A stretch of DNA of 64,000 nt, from NCBI GenBank assembly GCA_026724425.1, contig JAIUCV010000009.1, positions 15,263,294 through 15,327,293 on the forward strand, in the 5' to 3' direction. The notes under the pieces are model-generated. The model did no database searches, was not told where the DNA came from, and saw nothing but the letters and a program-made list of their open reading frames with translations. This document shows positions 35,701 through 46,080 of the stretch, piece by piece. The translations under genes and the position numbers were made by a program. Source of the stretch: Erythrophleum ivorense. Its lineage: Eukaryota > Streptophyta > Magnoliopsida > Fabales > Fabaceae. Each line of letters begins with the position of its first letter. The stretch's first letter is position 1.

Positions 35701-36379
35701 ACCTTTCTTGACTTTTCTCCCTTCAAAATTCCCTTCCTCTTGTGCGCCCAAAATTCTGCTTCTCCTTTCTATTTTTGGCAGATGCTAAGTTGGCCTAAGG
35801 AGATGGAAGGAGGAACATGAGTTTTAAAGAAGAATCAAGAAGCCTTTTTTTACAATTGTTTCCAATTTTTCCCTTTCGTAGTGACATTTTCATTTTGGCT
35901 TTGTTTCAGCTCCTTTTCTAGAACCGTATTTTTTATTATAAAATTTAGGTTCCTAATTTAATAAAATACCTTTGGAATCACTCAAATTGGAGATAAAACC
36001 TTCCCGAACAAATTTGTCAAAGTTTATGCTCACTGTTATTGGAAAACATATACCAGAGGGCTTTACCAGTCCCAGGCTTCCCATGATTTTTGGGGCCTTT
36101 GAGAACTCTAGACAACTTAAATTTCCCATTTAAAAAGTCCTCCTATATGTTTTTCCAAAAGTTGCAATTATTTACGAAAATACCATTATGTTTCGTCAGT
36201 TTTCATCACAAATTGTTTCACCTTCCTAACTCTATTTTTCTTTCTATCTGAGCCTAGAATTATCATTTTTAGGAGTCTAGAACTCTACCCAAATTTTTTG
36301 GGACATTGTCTAACTGATTTCAGAGGACTTGTTTTTATACGGCTCATTTTGTTGTTTTATAGAAATCATGTTCATTGCA
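32782..36379 (-). mobile_element. Gypsy solo LTR C (3.6 kb), TSD AACAA
   Basis: The plus-strand left end is TTTCATACC (decayed TGTTATACC) and the right end GTTCATTGCA at 36379. The perfect duplication AACAA lies at 32777-32781 and 36380-36384. It is homologous along its length to solo LTR D (51655-55274) and more distantly to S1/S3. G pol sequence (RT) lies to the left and G protease to the right, so it landed between them. It has no PBS or PPT next to it and no coding sequence. A six-unit short tandem array lies at 34341-34530. Confidence 0.9.
34341..34530. repeat. Tandem array of about six 30-37 bp units in LTR C
   Basis: Repeated phrase GGGACTTTTGG-TT-GCCTCACCCA with variable ends, about six times. 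The same array is present in LTR D at 53230-53420, and diverged inverted phrases (GAGGCCAAGAACTCTT, GATGAGCCAAGAACCC) occur in S1 near 2790-2940. Confidence 0.85.
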
Positions 36380-36486
36380 AACAATCCTTTCAGTTTCAAA
36401 TTTGCTACTCAAATGGCTTTTTGCTAAAGTTGGAAAAACAAACTTAAGTTTCAAAGGAGCTAAGATAATCTTTTCATCATCCTTAA

Positions 36487-36754
36487 CTAATAAATAGGTA
36501 TGTTTAAACCCATCATGCAGAACTTTCCTATCATATTGCCAAGGATGCCAAGTAGAAAATGATATGCATCCATTGGAATTTCATAGCATATCTCATTATT
36601 ATACTTCTTACCAATGGAAAAAGAGACAAGGCTTCTTCTAGTCATCTTTATTTGATGTCTGCTGTCTAGCCATTTAAGCTTGAAAGGTTGTAGGTAAGGT
36701 TTATAGTTCAAATTCAACTTATTCATCATTTCACTTGAAACCACATTCTTTTAA
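36487..36754 (-). pseudogene. Element G aspartic protease, decayed
   Basis: Minus strand. NVVSSEMMNKLNLNYKPYLQ (about 36750-36690), then LKWLDSRHQIKMTRRSLVSF, and PMDAYHFLLGILGNM, equivalent to the PMDACHLLLGRPWQ landmark of plant gypsy proteases. The segment just before, with the active site, lies beyond the next insertion: VCNVIIDNCF near 38235-38260, where the usual IDGGS is changed to IDNC. Catalysis is therefore lost. Confidence 0.83.
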
Positions 36755-38232
36755 TTGAGTTGCGATTGAATCACACATATAGATCCAATGATCTGTGCCT
36801 CTACAATATCCACACAGAGTAGATGAAACTCTTCCTCTCTCTGTATTCCTGCTAGGAGATGCCACTTAGTGTCTAAGGATAGGGTTTTAAAAGTCTTGAG
36901 TGATTTAGGATTTCAAAGACACTCTCTGTTTCTCTTGAGACTTATGCACCACCCCTATGGTCTTATTTATACACGTAGGATTTGGCACTTTCTTAATCTT
37001 ATTCAAATTCTAATTCTTAATTTAACTTAAACTTTTAGAACCTAACCTAAGCCCAATAGAGAGCAAGGAAAGATAGGCCTAACATAATATAATATTATTT
37101 AATATCACTTAATATTAAATAATGTCACATAATTATATTATTATTTGATAATATAATATGAAATAATATTATTTAATATTAAATAATATATTATACCATA
37201 ATATAATCAATTATATTATATTGGGCCTTATTATTGAAATTTCTAATCTAATTAAACTCTCAATAATATTATAATATTTCAATTTCATCCTTACTCTTTG
37301 TGTGTGACCCTATAAGTTCTTATTACATTGGCAGTGACTCAAAAAGAATCCTTTTTAGGATATAAATAATGAGCAATATCTAGCAATACATCACTGCTAC
37401 CTAAGTAATAAGAATTTATATGATTTAACATAAATCTAACCCCATGGCTAAAACTATACAATTTAGTAACTTTTGTACTGATATTCATATTGATCTCAAG
37501 GCATGGTATGTGTCATCCTTGTCAACGATCAATCTACATTTCTTAACAACGAGTTAGATCAACTCAAAACAAATGATCAATATCACATAATGATTCATCT
37601 GAACATGGCCATGCATTCTTTAGTCTTACTGAATCAAAGGGCTCATGGATATCATTCTTCATATGTTGGAAGGGTAAAATCCTATCTCCATCATTCACAT
37701 TCCTCTGCATGATTCGTGATATACCCCATCACCATCTTATTTGTCATCCCAGTTAAAGGTGACATAAAACGGTGTCAAAGTATTTAACTTCTCATGTAAG
37801 GAACCATAATAATTTTAGGTCAAAGGACTTTCTACATTATGGACACATGAGAATTGCTAATGACATTATATAATTAATGCAGCATTCTCATAACAAGTTA
37901 GTCCAATACATTTATTCTCTAATAATGTACTTATGTATTGACTTGATATCACATATTCATAATTTAAAGTCATCGGTCACTATACATATTAGTCTTAATG
38001 TATTATTATTATTATTATTATTATTACATATCACAATAATACTTGACTAGGAACAATTTAAAAATAACATTTATTTCAGAGACAATTCCCATATTAAGAT
38101 TTATTACATAGATATAAAACAAAATATAATACTTGTATTGTCTTAAAAATGTGATATAATATATGTTATTCCAATCATCTCATAATTAGCTCCTAGGGCA
38201 TACACCAATAAAACAATTATCAATAATTACAT
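36755..38232 (-). mobile_element. Solo LTR X (about 1.5 kb) interrupting the protease of G
   Basis: On the minus strand it starts near 38232 with TTGGTGTATGCCCTAGGAGC and ends GTGATTCAATCGCAACT near 36755, a pattern I associate with a common plant LTR family, superfamily not decided. G protease coding sequence (IIDNCF to the right, NVVSSEM to the left) resumes on either side, which proves it is an insertion. I could not find a matching 5-bp TSD, so the ends may be off by several bases. It contains AT-rich stretches (37080-37210) and a TTA microsatellite (38001-38025). Confidence 0.75.
38001..38025. repeat. (TTA)n microsatellite
   Basis: About eight TTA/ATT units, read directly. Confidence 0.95.
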
Positions 38233-38239
38233 TACAAAC

Positions 38240-39360
38240 CTTTTCATATGAAGTGTATCTAGTATAGAAAATGGCATAGCAAAGCCACCCATCATCTTCT
38301 TCAATAGTAGCAATAATATTTCTCTAAACAACAAGCCTATCACCTTGATAAACAAAAGTAATTTCATCTTATGCATCAAGCAAGGCTATAATTCTTCCTT
38401 ATTTTCTATTCCATTTTCAACATCCTCTTCCATAAGTGAGATTATTTTGTGATTAAGGTATTTAGAAGCAATATGCCTATAACTTTGGCATTTGAAACAC
38501 TTCCTTGTACCCGACACCACTAAAAGTAGTTGGGTTGGCATTAACATCAAACTTAGGCTATAGTTTTCTTTCTTTTGTAATATGAGTTTCCTTGGCTAAA
38601 GAGGAATTCCCCTAGTTTAAAGATAAATCCTTGTTGGTAGCAAGTTTACCAATATCTAAAAAGGTCTAATATGGTTGCAATCTAACAATGTTATTAATTT
38701 GTTCATTTAAACCACCCAAATATCTAGCAATGGATTACTCATCAAATTCAGCCACATCACATTTTAGCTTTAAGTGTACAAACTCAACGATATATTCATC
38801 AACACTCAATCTTGATTGCTTCAAATTATAAAACTTGGAAAAATTATCTTATTGGTAATTTTCTAGTAAAAATCTTCTTTTAAGCTCGCATTTCCTCTTT
38901 CCCCATATTCTTATTTTACTTCTTCCTTTACACTCTCTTTGTCTTTTCAAATTCTTCCACCATAAAGATGCATATTTTGTTAATTTAAGAGCCACAAGTT
39001 TAACATTTATATTACCAGAAAACTCCTCAAAATCAAACACCTTCTCAATAGTATTGAGCCAATCAAGAAATTCATTAGGATGCAACTTTCTTTCAAATGC
39101 TGGAATATTTGCTTTAAAATCAGATTCAGAGAACTTACGTAGCCTTCTAGGTTGATTAGGACATGGAGAAGACTCTCAAGTATATAAGACTTGGGGCTTC
39201 TAAAACCACTACCTATGAATCTTTAAATGACTCTTCATCTTCTTGTTCTCTATGTTGGCTTTGTTGTTTATACTATTTTAATCATTGTTAAAGCATTTTA
39301 ATCTATCTCCTCATATCCTCCATCTCTAAATCACGTCCATTCTAATTAGTCCACCTTCTA
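38240..39360 (-). pseudogene. Element G gag, decayed
   Basis: Minus strand. The open stretch 39085-38849 reads MHPNEFLDWLNTIEKVFDFE, later KLVALKLTKYASLWWKNLKR, then RRFLLENYQ; this is the capsid-like domain of plant gypsy gag. Downstream come VDEYIVEFVHLKLKCDV and a zinc knuckle, CFKCQSYRHIASKY, near 38500-38460, whose last Cys has become Tyr. Frames are broken at several points. It leads toward the protease start at 38240, where LTR X interrupts. Confidence 0.85.
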
Positions 39361-39380
39361 TGAATAGCTATGATAGCCAA

Positions 39381-39394
39381 GCACTTTGACACCA
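39381..39394 (-). other. Element G primer-binding site (decayed)
   Basis: Minus strand TGGTGTCAAAGTGC next to the 5' LTR end at 39398. It resembles the iMet PBS TGGTATCAGAGC with several changes. Confidence 0.6.
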
Positions 39395-39397
39395 ATT

Positions 39398-40169
39398 TAA
39401 CATTAGAAAAGGAAAGGAAATGCGATGTCTTTGTTAAAATTGGAGCTGAAGAATCTAAAATGTCACTAGTTTAAGACAAACATATCCTACTATAGAAAAC
39501 TCATATTGAAGTGATTTCAAAACGAGGTAAAAGCTAAAATTCTGAAATAGGAGAACGAACTATTAAATATCCAAAAGTTTACATAGAAACCCCTTAAACC
39601 AATTGCACAAAAATGACATTTTGAATTAGAAATCTGCTAATATACATTAGCAAAAATGTAATAAGGATAAGAAGGAGAAAAAGATAGATCAAATCACCAC
39701 CCTAAAAATATAAGAAATAATCCACCACATTAAAGATACAGAGTTACAAGGAATCCCATTTAAAGGATAAGGCCCTAAAGATATAGACAAGAAGAACAAA
39801 AACACATAGTTCTCAGAAGGAATAGTCCAAAAATGACTCTTTAGCTTCCTTTCATTTCTGATGATAAGTTTTAAATAGTAACCTTTGAACAACCCTCCAA
39901 GTATAGGCACAAAATCACATTTCTACCCTCAATAAAATTTACTCTAGCAATACAAAATAAGATTATTAAAACAAAATACATTAAATAAAACTAAGAAAAT
40001 AACTAAGACCATAAAATGCTAAAAATACAATTAACCCAAATTTAATAATTAACAATTATACCAAAATTCAAACCACAACTTTTTAGTTTTTGGTTATGGG
40101 CTTGGTTTTGATCCATTATCAACTCCAAATTCAAGTTCAATTAAGCCCAAATGAGACAACCTTATGTCA
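39398..40169 (-). repeat. Element G 5' LTR
   Basis: 772 bp, collinear with the left LTR (23368-24806) once the 628-bp fold-back element and the 35-bp duplication are removed from the latter. The outer end is TGACATAAG on the minus strand at 40169; the inner TG has decayed to TA. Confidence 0.85.
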
Positions 40170-42246
40170 CTTCCTTTGTATAATTCATTATTAAGGCTCC
40201 ATTCATAATATAACAACTTGTTTTTATTGCATCTGCCTAAAAATACTTAAAAATTTTCTTTTCAATGAGTATAGTTCTTGGCATTTTATTTAAAGTTCAT
40301 TTTTCTTAATTATAAAACTATTTTGTTGTGATGTCCTAGGAGCCAAAAGAATTATGCTCAATGACATTCTTATCACAAAATTCCATGAAATCATTATTTC
40401 TTAAATTCCCTATCATGATTAATTTTATTTCTCACAATGGTCATGCCTTATTCATTTTGAATAAATTTAGCTAATTTTAAAAAATAGTGGAAGTCTTGAT
40501 CCTTATGAGTAAGAAAAAGTGTCCATGTGAATATGGAAAAGTCATCCACAACAATAAGTTCATAGGGATTACCACCAAGACTCATTGTTCTAAATAGGCC
40601 AATAAATCTATGAAAAATAGTTGCAAAGGCCTAGTGGTAGAAAAAATATCTTTAGATTTGAAAGAAACCTTGACTTGTTTACCCTTTTCATATGCATCAC
40701 AAAGCTTATCTTTTTCAAACCTAATTTTAGCAAGCTTATCTAAAACACTCATACTAGTATAAACAAGCCCTTTATGCCAAAGCCAATTATCATAATTTAC
40801 ATTAATCAAGCATTTGGAATCAATAGGAAGGTTCTTCATCAAGATTAATGACATAAACACTATTAATTCTATGGCCAATAAGTTTGACTTGCTTATCATT
40901 CATAATTTCAATTATGCAACATTTTAAACTAAAAATAAATATATTGTTTTTGTCACATAATTGACTTATGTTAAGCAAGTTATAATTGAGGCCTTCACCA
41001 ATAACACATTATCAATAAAAGTTAAGGAATTCTTTATAACCTTACCTATTCTAATGATCTTCCCATTTCCATTGCCTTCAAAATCATCCACTACCATTCT
41101 TAGGTTAAAGAAAGATGAATTTGAATTTATCTCCAATTATATGCTTAGAGAAACCACTGTCCAAGTACTATTTTCCACTTCTAGCTTTCAAACACACCTC
41201 TTCATCTCCTTCAAATGCAAGGTTGCTTTCTCCCCATGTTGAAGAGATGTAAGCCTTTTTTTCTTTTTCATTACTCTTCCTATTTTTAGCATTTTCCTAC
41301 TGCTTTAAGTATTATGAACATTCCCACTTTATATGCTCAATTTTTCTACGTTCGTAGCAAGTGGGATGTTCTTTGTTGCTATCTTAGTTTCTCCTTGATA
41401 GCCTTCTTTCCCCTTGTCTTCGGTTGTTAAAGAATTTTCCAAATTTTTTAATAAAATTGCCAAAGTTTTCTTCATTGATTTTGAGTCCATCAAGTGATGT
41501 GCTATTATTTTCTTCATAGTCTTCCTCATCAACATGATGTGAGGAGATAGCCTTAAGAGAGAGGTTATTCTTCTTCTTTTCTTACTCTTCAAAGAGTTAA
41601 GCAAGTTTGGCTCCATGTTCTTGAAAGTTTCTAAAGAGAGCCACAATGGATTGCATAGAAGCTCTTATAGCTTCTTCTATTATAGTCACTTTTAGTTCCC
41701 ATTCCATGGGAAGAGACCTTAGGATTTTGTAAACTTACTCTTTTTCTATATAGATCTTCCTAAAGCCTGCCAAGTGATTAACAATGTGTGTAAATCTAGT
41801 TTGCATTTTTTTAATAAACTAACTCTATTTCATTTTAAACATTTTGTATTGATGTATGAGAGTGTTAATCCTAGTTTCCTTAACTTCATTAGTCCTTTAT
41901 ATGTAATTTCTACCACTTTCTACATTTCTTTAGAACTTGCATAATTAAAGACTCTAAAATATTCATATTGACTTAATTCATTTGTGAGAATGAGTTTAGC
42001 TTTAGCATTAAATAAACATCTTCTTTTATCATTCTCATTCCATTCACCTTTAGGTTTGGGTATTGCATGGCCATCTTTTATTTTTATGGGAATTTATTCT
42101 TCAATAACCTCCCAAAGGTTAATGTTAATAGCCTCAAAGAAAATTTTCATTCTAAGTTCCCATTAAGTATAATTTCCACCATTAAAACCAAGAGGCTTGT
42201 TAATAGATAGTCCTTCAAACAAAGCACCATCAGCAAGACTAGCCAT
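40170..42246 (-). pseudogene. Copia element K, 5' part: gag and N-terminal integrase, decayed
   Basis: Gag starts with ATG at 42246 (MASLADGALFEGLSINKPLG, then FNGGNYT-stop-WELRMKI), typical of copia gag. A knuckle near 41340-41300 reads CYERRKIEHIKWEC. The integrase prefix is at 40899-40582: LWHKGLVYTSMSVLDKLAKI, then FEKDKLCDAYEKGKQVK and STTRPLQLFFIDL. After it come MPRTILIEKKIFKYF and ADAIKTSCYIMNGALI (about 40300-40190). Gypsy G cuts in at 40169; the rest of pol resumes at 23367. Multiple stops and frame changes. Confidence 0.85.
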
Positions 42247-42282
42247 TTTACTCTTAAGACTAGTAAATCTTCAATCAAGAAC

Positions 42283-42297
42283 CCAAGCTATAATAAC
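42283..42297 (-). other. Copia K primer-binding site (decayed)
   Basis: Minus strand GTTATTATAGCTTGGG, matching TGGTATCAGAGCTTGGG at most positions, between the LTR end (42299) and gag. Confidence 0.6.
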
Positions 42298-42298
42298 T

Positions 42299-43715
42299 TG
42301 GTAGGGATGGCTAGACACCATAGAGGAGGTTAAATTAGGCATTCTAAACAAAATAATTTTCAACTAAAGGACTAGTTTTTCAAAGAACTTTAGAGAAATA
42401 TTGAGAGCAGAAAAATTGAAAAGACTATAATGCAAGTGCAGCTACAAGAAAAATAGAGTGCAAGATAAATATGTCTTGAGAAATATCAAGTAATTATAAA
42501 TTATATCAGCTTAAGAGTAGTGAATAAAATGAGAAGGGAAGAAAGAAATCAAACATAATGAATTTATCCTAATTTAGCTTAAAACCTAAGCCTACATCAT
42601 GTCCTTAAGCCTCAACTTAAGATTTTTCATTATATTAGCGAATTTGCAATAGGCACTTGCAAGCCACTATAGCAAACAACTTAAATGAGTTTCACAATAA
42701 AAGGTCTCTCCCCTTTATAATAGATTTTAAACCAAATCCGACTTACGAAATTCCTATCCTTGAGATTTTAATCTTACAAGAGTGAAAGGAAAAGGATTTA
42801 TTAGATAAACTCTCTTGACATAGTGGATTCACAATTAAAACTACTCTGGGAGGGAGAATAAGAGAAATATGGGTTCAAGAATGATCACACAAGGTTGTAA
42901 GCAAGTTTAGTGAAGTGCTCTAAGTGTATATGGCCTTGTATTTATAGCACAAATCCTAAAATAGCCATTAGAAATAAGTGGGAAATCAAGTTGTATGAAA
43001 ATGGTCATTTACAAGTTGTTTAGTAGCTTTTCCATACTGTATCAATTGACTAGTAGACCCCAACAGTCAATTGGCCAACTTGTTTTCCTTTGAAAAATTT
43101 GAATTTTAAAAAGATGGAACTTTCTATGCACTACTAGTTGGCTGTTAGGATAATCAATTGGTCCACTTGTTTCCCTTTGAAAAATTTGAATTTTAAAAGA
43201 GATAAAACTTGCTATGAAATGTTAGTCAACTATTAGAGGCCTAGCAATTAACTAGTATCCTCCAAAGGGCTGCTAGTTGATTGGAAGTAAGACTAGCAAT
43301 TGACTAGTGGCTAGCTTCCAATGGCCTACCACTTGATTAGTTGTAGACTACCTACCAATCGACTGGTAGCTTTCTAGGAAAGTCCTTTTGATTCTTCAAT
43401 TTAGCCAGTCAACTAGTAGCATCCTACCAATCAACTGGTAGCCTAAAAACTTAAGAAAAAATTGAAAAAGCTACTTGAAAATGTTAGAAAATCATACTTT
43501 AAGAGTGTATACTTTAACCAATAAGTTTGTAAAAGTTTTAGGAGATAAAAAATTCTTCAAATCCCTTTTCAAAATTTGTAAGTTCTAGACTTAACTAATT
43601 GAGTAAGATTAGAGTTCTTCATGAGCTTGGACTTCGTTTAGACTTGAAAAGTTATCCAAATTGTCTATGATTATCAAAACTTGTTTTTACAAGGCAATGG
43701 AGTCAATAGTTAACA
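42299..43715 (-). mobile_element. Copia K 5' LTR
   Basis: The inner end, plus-strand TGGTAGGGATGG, is at 42299 beside the PBS; the outer end AGTTAACA is at 43715. Within it, 43030-43450 holds a cluster of short motifs such as CAATTGACTAGT and CCAATCGACTGGTAG in both orientations, and a diverged tandem duplication of about 90 bp (43065-43128 and 43155-43216, sharing CCTTTGAAAAATTTGAATTT). The matching 3' LTR is missing because the left end of K is truncated, so the outer boundary rests on CA and position only. Confidence 0.65.
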
Positions 43716-44586
43716 GTGTTTACTTTTATGTTTTGGATTAGAAAATTGTCTTTTTTTATTATAAGACAAAAAAAGATAAGCATATTTAAGTCATTTGTAT
43801 ATATATGTATAATTAGCGCAAATATATTTAGGTCATTTCCATCTACACAATAAGTGCATGATTAGGAGAAATTATTGTAAAAATCCTAAATACTAAAATT
43901 TAGAAATATTTATTACACATTTATAACTATTTTCACACACGCACACATACACACACTCACTCACTAATAAACTTTTATATATGTGTTCTTTTTTTTAATG
44001 ATGTATCTAAATTTTACATTATACATATTTTTGCCAATATATTATATATTATTTTGAATTTCTAGTATTTTATTGAACTTTTATAAAATTTTATGTAATT
44101 ATAATAAGATTTTACATTGTGGAGAATAGGGATGAGAGAAGTTTCTTCGTTATTATATAAGGAATGGGGACAATGATAGAGAGGCAAAGGAATGGTAGGA
44201 GCATGGACAACATGGATGGGATAAGGTCTCCCCACCAAATGTTGTTTTACTATCATCTTTGGATATGTTTGGATTGGAGATAACAAAGGAAACAGGAATG
44301 AGAAAGGAGATTTTCTAGAAACCTCTTATTTGGACTTTGTTATAAGTAGTAGAGGAATATGGAGAATATTCAATTAACCTTCCAAACTCCTCATTCCTTT
44401 TTATTTTAAGCTTCCCCAGGAAAATTTTTTTTTAAAAAAAGGGAAAGAAAAAATATTTAAATATTCATGCTTCTCCTTTCTTTTCCCTTCTACCTTTTTG
44501 GAATTCCTTCCCCTTTCAACTCTTAAATATATTATGAATGTATTTTGTGCTTCAAGGAAGCGTAAGTCCTCATCTAGTAAAATTTA
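43716..44586. other. Low-transposon spacer, no gene seen
   Basis: AT-rich DNA flanking copia K. It contains a CA-rich microsatellite-like tract (about 43934-43960). No conserved reading frame was found on either strand. Confidence 0.5.
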
Positions 44587-44922
44587 GGCTTAAATGCACT
44601 TCTAGTCCTTCTAATTTCTTAAAAGTGTCAATTTAGTCTCCTAATTTAAAAACAAACAATGTTATCTTCTTCTTTTTTAATGATTCAATTTTGTCTCTCT
44701 AACTCATAATCCATCTAAATTTTAATGACTAATTTAGCAATATAATAACTTAAATTTCAAATCTAAGTATGAATTAAGTAAATAAATAATAATGTTTAAG
44801 TCAACAAATTATCAAGTTTGGTTTAAATTTTGTATGAATTATTACAAGATAGAGGTGAAAAATTGCACTATTTTATTAAAAATTGGAGAACAACATTATT
44901 TGATTTAAAACTGAGGGAAGGC
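44587..44922. repeat. Possible decayed MITE-like fold-back
   Basis: The left end GGCTTAAATGCACTTCTAGTCC resembles plant MITE ends. The inner left segment AGTCTCCTAATTTAAAAAC-AA-CAATGTT is imperfectly inverted at 44892-44920 (CAACATTATTTGATTTAAAACTGAGGGA). The right terminal repeat seems truncated and no TSD was found. Confidence 0.35.
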
Positions 44923-45806
44923 CAGCAAGTTGGAGTGTTTGTTACACCAATATAATTGAATTGGCACGCTGAGCCCATTTTTAGGTTCTCATTTATAAAC
45001 CTTTTCATTCAACCCGTGCTAAACTCACTCTTAACCATTTCAAGTCAGCAGGAAGGGGAAAGGAAATTAAAATTTTTATAAAATTAGAATGACCAAAAGT
45101 GTATGAAAAAGATCTTAAAAATTAAAATTATTTCTAACAATTATAATTACCATCAAATTTTAAAAAAATTACTACTAATTTTGAAAGATTTACTATTAAA
45201 TGTAGGAAAGTTTAGCACTTTCTTACACTTAGTAATAAATCTCCTAAACTAATAATAAATCCCTTAAATTCTTATAATAATGATAGTCTTTAGTTGTAAT
45301 TTTAATTTTTAAGATTTTTTATTGTAAGTTTTATATGATATAGGTATTTGAATGTAATTTTTTCAAAGTATTTTTAGCCCATAAAATTTAAGTCTTGAAG
45401 AATTTGTACAAAAAATAAATCCTTCAACCCTTCTTATCTAATTAAAAAAGTAACATATTTTTTAAATTTTGAGAAAAATCAGGAATATCTCCTAACATAT
45501 ATCAACAAAATTGTCCCCGATAAAACTAAACAGGAAAGGAGAAAAATGAAACAATAGGAAGGGAGAAAAATTCATCTAACTAACATTCATAGCTTAAATG
45601 TGAAATACAAAATTGCCCCAGAATTCTAAATGACCTAACCTTCCACTTACTAATTTATATTAAAAATTATCATTTTTTTTTGGTTTACTTCGATTGGATT
45701 TAACATGGGCTTCAACCTTTAGTTCAATCCCATGCTGTTTATGTACAAAATAGACAGAAATTACTCTGATGAAGAGCTCCAAAAAAAAACAGAAAAAGGT
45801 GAGTGT
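44923..45806. other. 3' flank of the DVL-like gene, no other gene seen
   Basis: AT-rich sequence. It is downstream of the minus-strand small-peptide gene and may include its 3' UTR (minus strand from 45806 down). No second conserved frame was seen. Confidence 0.4.
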
Positions 45807-45977
45807 TTAATACTTTCCATATTTGTGCCAACAAATTAGCATAACTATGCATCTCTTAGCAATATAGAACCTGGACCTGTGCTCCTTCACCATGGCAAAG
45901 CACCCTTGCCTTCTTCGATAAGAAGCACCAGAACCTCCATCTCTGTAATTTTTGTGATGAGATGCACATTGGCCCAT
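45807..45977 (-). CDS. DVL/ROTUNDIFOLIA-like (RTFL) small peptide
   Basis: An uninterrupted 56-codon gene, ATG at 45977 and TAA at 45809-45807. The product opens MGQCASHHKNYRDGGSG. A basic stretch follows (YRRRQG, residues 20-25). The C-terminal half is the conserved DVL/RTF domain: C26, VKEHRSRFY (30-38) and RFYIAKRCIVMLICWHKYG (36-54), ending KY. In land plants this family comprises membrane-associated peptides of about 40-140 residues that restrict polar cell proliferation when overexpressed and shape leaves and fruit; the hydrophobic IVMLICW core fits membrane association. The start is the only upstream in-frame ATG near the domain. Retroelements lie on both sides, yet the frame has no stop or missing conserved residue, so it is probably a live gene. 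Which paralogue it is cannot be told. Confidence 0.9.
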   Translation of the reverse strand: MGQCASHHKNYRDGGSGASYRRRQGCFAMVKEHRSRFYIAKRCIVMLICWHKYGKY

Positions 45978-46063
45978 TCAAAATGGAACAAGTTAAACTA
46001 TATCTGAATAATATTGCTTTCTTCAAACTTCAAACCCTCTTTATTTCTTCTCCTTCTCTGTCA

Positions 46064-46072
46064 TAATATATA
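46064..46072 (-). promoter_or_regulatory. Candidate TATA box of the DVL-like gene
   Basis: Minus strand TATATATTA, about 90 bases upstream of the ATG. Transcription would start near 46035-46040, giving a leader of about 60 bases whose first part is purine-rich (GAGAAGGAGAAGAAATAAAG). The position fits a plant core promoter but is an inference, since TATA-like words are common in this AT-rich DNA. Confidence 0.45.
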
Positions 46073-46080
46073 CGACGAAG

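Larger units (their letters stand above)
23368..40169 (-). mobile_element. Element G: Ty3/gypsy retrotransposon inserted in copia K and carrying four insertions
   Basis: A minus-strand gypsy element: 5' LTR at right (39398-40169), degenerate PBS (39381-39394), gag (about 38440-39360), protease (36487-36750), RT (31794-32776), RNase H split at 31649/26348, integrase and pol end (24815-26343), PPT, 3' LTR at left (23368-24806). Copia K integrase is interrupted at 40170 and resumes at 23367, which defines the insertion. The 5-bp flanks (TGTCA left, CTTCC right) do not match, so the TSD is lost or a boundary is off by a few bases. Four insertions interrupt it: 23933-24560, 26349-31648, 32782-36379 and about 36755-38232. 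Confidence 0.88.

Noticed and set aside
36755..38232. 5-bp TSD for LTR X
   Set aside because: The bases next to either end do not match within a few positions, so no TSD is claimed although the insertion itself is clear.
23363..40174. TSD for gypsy G
   Set aside because: The flanks TGTCA and CTTCC differ. The insertion is supported instead by the interrupted copia integrase.
44587..44922. Complete MITE with TSD
   Set aside because: Only the left end looks convincing. The right terminal repeat and a TSD are missing, so it is listed only as a weak fold-back.
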